Below are positions 8,468 to 11,277 of a DNA stretch of 11,277 bases, in pieces; position 1 is the stretch's first letter, and every line of letters starts with the position of its first letter. The stretch lies in NCBI GenBank assembly GCA_011390085.1, contig JAABTB010000042.1:1-11277 (forward strand), in the 5' to 3' direction. Below the pieces are notes generated by a model. It did no database searches. It had not been told where the DNA came from and saw only the letters and a program-made list of their open reading frames with translations. The stretch comes from Desulfobacula sp. Its GTDB lineage: Bacteria; Desulfobacterota; Desulfobacteria; Desulfobacterales; Desulfobacteraceae. Both the position numbers and the translations under genes were made by a program.

Positions 8468-8827
8468 ATGAGACCCTACTCAAGGGCGGAAAGAATCAGT
8501 GTCAGGATTCAATCCGTCATTACCGAGCTGCTGAGTAAAAAAATGCAGGACCCGAGGATAGAGATGGCCACCATCAGCGGCGTCAAACTATCATCGGATC
8601 TTCGGATCGCCCATGTCTATATTGCCGTATTTGGTGATCAAAAGCGGATCAAGGAGGCTTTGGAAGGATTTCGCAAATCCAGCGGGTTTATCCGGAAAAG
8701 CATTGCACCGAAATTAGGACTCAAATACATGCCCGAGTTAAAATTTGTCCATGACGATTCTTTTGATAAGGCCGCAAAAATGGACGAACTCATCAAATCC
8801 GCCACAAGCGGGATCTCTGAAGTATAA
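8468..8827 (+). CDS. rbfA: 30S ribosome-binding factor RbfA
   Basis: RbfA is a small KH-fold protein that binds the immature 30S subunit near helix 1 of 16S rRNA, needed for late maturation and cold adaptation. The protein is 119 residues (E. coli 133), shorter only at the C-terminus. Family features are the start RAERISVRIQSVITELL, the strand DLRIAHVYIAVFG, the KH helix pair with FRKSSGFIRKSIAPKLGLKYMPEL at about 69-92, and DDSFDKAAKMDELI. The start is three bases from the infB stop, and AAGG (8452-8455) inside the end of infB is the likely Shine-Dalgarno, so translation is probably coupled to IF2. RimP, IF2 and RbfA all act on 30S assembly or initiation, which explains the linkage. Confidence 0.96.
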   Translation: MRPYSRAERISVRIQSVITELLSKKMQDPRIEMATISGVKLSSDLRIAHVYIAVFGDQKRIKEALEGFRKSSGFIRKSIAPKLGLKYMPELKFVHDDSFDKAAKMDELIKSATSGISEV

Positions 8828-8844
8828 AGAGTATCACACACCAG

Positions 8845-9750
8845 ATGAAAAGCGGCATTCTCCCCATCCATAAGCCTGAGGGCATGAGTTCCGCCCAGGT
8901 GGTGGCCCGTGTAAAGAGGACTTTGGGTGCAAAAAAAGCAGGCCATACCGGGACCCTTGATCCCTTTGCCACAGGGCTTTTATTGTGCGGAATCGATCAA
9001 GGTACCCGGATCTCCAGATTTTTTCTGGATGGCCATAAACGATATCTGGCCAGGATCTGTCTCGGGGTTGAGACGGACACCTATGATCCCACGGGTAGAA
9101 TCATTTCAACGGCACCCCAAGGAATGACAGACACCCTAAGGACCCACGACATCGAAGCGGTTGTGAACTCGTTTTCCGGTATCCAGGAGCAGGTGGCGCC
9201 GGCCTATTCTGCTCTGAAACATGAGGGACGCCCCCTTTATGAACTGGCCCGTCAGGGGAAAATGATCCTGAAACCCCCCCGCCGGATTGAGATTTTCGAT
9301 ATCCTGATCAAACAAATAGACCTGCCCCATGTGGATATTGATGTTTTTTGCTCATCCGGCACCTATATCCGGAGTCTTGCCTTTGATATCGGCAGAAAAC
9401 TCGGATGCGGAGCCCATCTATCAGCGCTTTGCAGGACGGAGTCCGGCCCTTTTCGGCTGGAGAATGCCGTTATGCTGGATTCTCTTGAAAAATTTGAAAA
9501 AATGGACATCGAAGAGCGGATCATACCGCTTTCGAAATGTCTTGAATCTCTGCCAAGGGTTTTGGCTGATGCCGGAACGGCCGAAAAAATTAAATTCGGC
9601 AAGAAACTTTTCACCAGCGATTTTGAATCGATTTCGGTTCATCAGGAGTCCTTTATCCGGATAACTGATGATGGGAATAATCTTCTGGCCATTGTTCAAC
9701 CGGGTGAAAACGGTCAGGAATATAAATATTCTTGCGTTTTTACAAGTTAA
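8845..9750 (+). CDS. truB: tRNA pseudouridine(55) synthase TruB
   Basis: TruB converts U55 in the T-loop of elongator tRNAs to pseudouridine and also acts as a tRNA folding chaperone. The protein has 301 residues (E. coli 314). Visible motifs: HKPEGMSS at 9-16; GHTGTLDPFATG at 33-44 with catalytic Asp39; KRYLARICLG with the conserved Tyr67; APAYSALKHEGRPLYELAR at 118-136; and CSSGTYIRSLAFDIG at 169-183 with Arg176. The last ~60 residues form a reduced PUA-like C-terminal domain. The gap to rbfA is 17 bases, with only a weak purine stretch (AAAGAG near 8827-8832) as ribosome binding site, suggesting modest or coupled translation. No nrnA-type DHH phosphoesterase gene is present between rbfA and truB. 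Confidence 0.97.
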   Translation: MKSGILPIHKPEGMSSAQVVARVKRTLGAKKAGHTGTLDPFATGLLLCGIDQGTRISRFFLDGHKRYLARICLGVETDTYDPTGRIISTAPQGMTDTLRTHDIEAVVNSFSGIQEQVAPAYSALKHEGRPLYELARQGKMILKPPRRIEIFDILIKQIDLPHVDIDVFCSSGTYIRSLAFDIGRKLGCGAHLSALCRTESGPFRLENAVMLDSLEKFEKMDIEERIIPLSKCLESLPRVLADAGTAEKIKFGKKLFTSDFESISVHQESFIRITDDGNNLLAIVQPGENGQEYKYSCVFTS

Positions 9751-9778
9751 CTGGTATGAATGACCCGATGCATTTGTG

Positions 9779-9867
9779 ATGGCATGACAATCTGTTTTGA
9801 ATCTTCTTCTCTGAATGGAATATTGGATGGAAGACTATAAAAAAATAAGATTATCAAAGCATGCCAT
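9779..9867 (+). promoter_or_regulatory. Possible structured rpsO leader with weak promoter candidate
   Basis: The 154-base gap between truB and rpsO is the second-longest in the window and holds no gene. ATGGCATG (9779-9786) is exactly complementary to CATGCCAT (9860-9867), and AATC (9789-9792) can add four pairs with GATT (9849-9852), closing an enclosed loop of 56 bases. The ribosome binding site (9888-9897) lies just outside this fold. In E. coli, S15 represses its own mRNA by binding a folded rpsO leader, so a similar role is possible but is inference. A weak promoter candidate, TTGAAT (9797-9802), 16 bases, then TG-G-AATATT (9816-9824), lies inside the same stretch. If used, it would make a transcript lacking the left arm of the helix. 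Confidence 0.35.
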
Positions 9868-9904
9868 GTTTTATTTATTCCAGATATAAGGATAGGAAAA
9901 AATT

Positions 9905-10168
9905 ATGTTAGCACAAGAAAAAGAGGAAATGATCCAGCAGTTCAAGCTCCACGAGTCAGACACAGGCTCACCCGAGGTGCAGGTCGCGATTTTGACCCAC
10001 CGTATCAACTATCTTACAGAGCATCTTAAGGTACATAAGAAAGACCATCATTCAAGACGGGGTCTTTTGATTCTTGTCGGAAGGCGTCGAAGCCTACTGG
10101 ATTATGTCAAGAAAAAAGATGTGAACAGATACCGTTCATTAATCGAAAGACTCGGACTTAGAAGATAG
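9905..10168 (+). CDS. rpsO: 30S ribosomal protein S15
   Basis: S15 is a primary binding protein of the 30S platform, contacting the 16S rRNA three-way junction of helices 20-22, and part of intersubunit bridge B4. The protein is 87 residues, standard length (E. coli 88-89). Recognition features are [26 protein letters not shown] at about 16-41, the rRNA-binding DHHSRRGLL at 47-55, and the end [14 protein letters not shown] good Shine-Dalgarno region (AAGGATAGGA, 9888-9897) is placed seven bases before the ATG. A strong intrinsic terminator follows 12 bases after the stop, so much of the rpsO message probably ends there, with read-through into pnp. The rpsO-pnp pairing is the same as in E. coli. 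Confidence 0.98.
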   Translation: MLAQEKEEMIQQFKLHESDTGSPEVQVAILTHRINYLTEHLKVHKKDHHSRRGLLILVGRRRSLLDYVKKKDVNRYRSLIERLGLRR

Positions 10169-10180
10169 AATGTCAGACAG

Positions 10181-10225
10181 CCGGTTTTTGACAATATTCG
10201 GGTCAAAAACCGGTTTGCTATTTTT
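10181..10225 (+). terminator. Rho-independent terminator between rpsO and pnp
   Basis: CCGGTTTTTGAC (10181-10192) is perfectly complementary to GTCAAAAACCGG (10202-10213), giving a 12-pair stem with a nine-base loop. A T-rich tail (10214-10225, ending in five T) follows. It starts 12 bases after the rpsO stop and corresponds in position to the E. coli rpsO t1 terminator, where part of the transcription continues into pnp. The interrupted T tail (TTTGCTATTTTT) is consistent with incomplete termination. Confidence 0.85.
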
Positions 10226-10229
10226 AACC

Positions 10230-10345
10230 GGGCGGAAATTTACAGGGATTTTTTTAAATAAGTTCGCATCTTTGCCATTAAATGAAGATTTAATGGCAAA
10301 GATGCGGGTTTATTCGTTTTGGAAATTTCCTTGCAGTTTCCGCCT
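10230..10345 (+). promoter_or_regulatory. Long pnp leader hairpin, likely RNase III/PNPase autoregulatory site
   Basis: The core is a hairpin in which 10257-10283 pairs without interruption with 10288-10314 (27 pairs, of which 19 next to the loop are perfect Watson-Crick and three are G-U) around the loop GAAG. Flanking bases extend it: 10243-10248 pairs with 10328-10333, and GGCGGAAATT (10231-10240) with 10335-10344, one pair being G-U. Nearly the whole segment between the rpsO terminator and the pnp ribosome binding site (10355-10360) can thus fold into one long, imperfect duplex. No T-run follows the core, so it is not a normal terminator. In E. coli the pnp leader contains a stem cut by RNase III, after which PNPase removes the small duplex and triggers decay of its own mRNA. 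The same position and shape suggest the same control here. Confidence 0.8.
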
Positions 10346-10365
10346 TTATTATTAGAGGAGAAAAT

Positions 10366-11277
10366 ATGGAAGAAACAGTATTTACGACAACCATTAATGG
10401 AAGAGAATTGTCCATCAGCAGCGGGAAGATCGCCAAACAGGCATCGGGGGCAGTTGTTGTGACCTATGGAGAAACCATTGTGCTGGTTACGGCAGTGGCC
10501 TCAAAAGACCCCAAAGAGGAGATTGATTTTTTGCCGTTGACGGTGGAATACCAGGAAAAAATTTATGCAGCCGGAAGAATTCCGGGAAATTATTTCAGGC
10601 GTGAAATCGGCAGGCCTTCTGAAAAGGAAACCTTGACGGCAAGATTGATAGACCGGCCCATCCGCCCGCTTTTTGAAAAGGATTATAATTTCGAAACCCA
10701 GGTCATTGCCACCGTTCTGTCCATGGACAAGATCAATGAACCGGATACCCTGGCCTTGATCGGCGCATCCGCCGCCCTTGAAATTTCGAATATCCCTTTT
10801 GGCGGCCCCATTGCCGGTATTAAAGTCGGCAGGGTGGATGGCCAATTCATCGCCAATCCCACCATGGAACAGATGAAGGAAAGCGATATCGAACTGGTGG
10901 TAGCCGGGTCGAAAACCGGAGTGGTCATGGTTGAGGGCGGAGCCAATATTGTCTCGGAAAAAGATATGCTGGACGCCATCTTTTTTGGTCATGAAGCCAT
11001 GCAGCCTATAATTGATCTGCAAATTCAGTTAAAACAAGCGCTTGGCAAGGGGAAAAAGCTGTTTGTTCCGGCGGCAAGAGATGAAGCGCTGGCTACCGAG
11101 ATAACAGATTTTGCAAAGGATAAAATTTATAAGGAAGTTCAGATCAAGACAAAAATTGAGCGCCAGAAAGCTTTGGGTGATCTGAAAGATGAGGTGGTAA
11201 ATCATTTTGTCGCTACCTATCCTGAGAAGAAAAAAGAAATCAAGGAAGCCTTTGGCAAATGCCTGAAACAAGTCAGC
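10366..11277 (+). CDS. pnp: Polyribonucleotide nucleotidyltransferase (3'-truncated by window edge)
   Basis: PNPase is a trimeric 3'-5' phosphorolytic exoribonuclease that degrades mRNA and releases nucleoside diphosphates. The frame is open to the last base, so 304 residues of about 700 are visible. The first RNase PH-like domain covers about 10-145, with the RNA-binding FFRR-type loop as YFRR at 76-79 and [22 protein letters not shown] at 82-103. [24 protein letters not shown] and [12 protein letters not shown] follow, then the start of the helical linker domain from about 235. The second RNase PH domain, which holds the active site, and the KH and S1 domains lie beyond the window. A strong Shine-Dalgarno AGAGGAG (10354-10360) is five bases before the ATG. 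The gene is expected to be expressed by read-through from rpsO, with its leader hairpin controlling mRNA stability. Confidence 0.97.
   Translation, partial: MEETVFTTTINGRELSISSGKIAKQASGAVVVTYGETIVLVTAVASKDPKEEIDFLPLTVEYQEKIYAAGRIPGNYFRREIGRPSEKETLTARLIDRPIRPLFEKDYNFETQVIATVLSMDKINEPDTLALIGASAALEISNIPFGGPIAGIKVGRVDGQFIANPTMEQMKESDIELVVAGSKTGVVMVEGGANIVSEKDMLDAIFFGHEAMQPIIDLQIQLKQALGKGKKLFVPAARDEALATEITDFAKDKIYKEVQIKTKIERQKALGDLKDEVVNHFVATYPEKKKEIKEAFGKCLKQVS

Noticed and set aside
10210..10231. Alternative hairpin CCGGTT/AACCGG downstream of the rpsO terminator, as an antiterminator
   Set aside because: The downstream arm is transcribed only after the terminator and T tail, and six pairs cannot compete with the 12-pair terminator stem.
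10331..10352. Possible pnp promoter TTGCAG with AT-rich TATTAT downstream
   Set aside because: The spacing is about 10 bases, far too short for a sigma70 promoter; read-through from rpsO is the simpler source of pnp mRNA.
10170..10355. 61-residue open frame between rpsO and pnp
   Set aside because: It is made of the terminator and the pnp leader hairpin, has no ribosome binding site of its own beyond the rpsO end, and the protein is low in information with no recognisable family.

Overview
The window is a stretch of bacterial core translation and RNA-metabolism genes, all on the + strand and tightly packed. The gene order is pheS (5' end outside the window), pheT, tRNA-Gly(CCC), rimP, nusA, infB, rbfA, truB, rpsO, pnp (3' end outside the window). 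Moderate base composition, the Cys-bearing insertion in PheS, an IF2 with two N-terminal IF2_N modules and a NusA with a single C-terminal helical repeat fit a Desulfobacterota (deltaproteobacterial, Desulfobacter-like) genome. That placement is my inference from protein character, not from any search. I see no mobile element, CRISPR array, prophage gene or defence gene.

Region 1 (1-3385) holds pheS and pheT, one base apart, encoding the two subunits of phenylalanyl-tRNA synthetase. Region 2 (3386-3665) starts with a near-consensus sigma70 promoter placed exactly for a tRNA-Gly(CCC) gene. A 3' trailer follows, then a short intrinsic terminator that sits directly in front of rimP. Region 3 (3666-9750) is the rimP-nusA-infB-rbfA-truB cluster, with gaps of 3-68 bases: 30S maturation (RimP, RbfA), transcription elongation/termination control (NusA), initiation factor IF2 and the tRNA pseudouridine-55 synthase. 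Region 4 (9751-11277) is rpsO and pnp. Each has a structured leader, and a strong terminator lies between them.

The order tRNA-rimP-nusA-infB-rbfA-truB-rpsO-pnp matches the E. coli metY-rimP-nusA-infB-rbfA-truB-rpsO-pnp arrangement, but the leading tRNA here is glycine rather than initiator methionine. The proteins are ordinary housekeeping ones. The parts worth a second look are non-coding: a very long hairpin in the pnp leader (27 continuous pairs, inside a larger imperfect fold covering 10230-10345) that looks like an RNase III/PNPase autoregulatory site; the terminator between tRNA-Gly and rimP, whose stem repeats part of the tRNA acceptor stem; and a possible folded rpsO leader. I found no convincing sign of a wholly new system, and the window is best described as ordinary core genes with interesting leaders.
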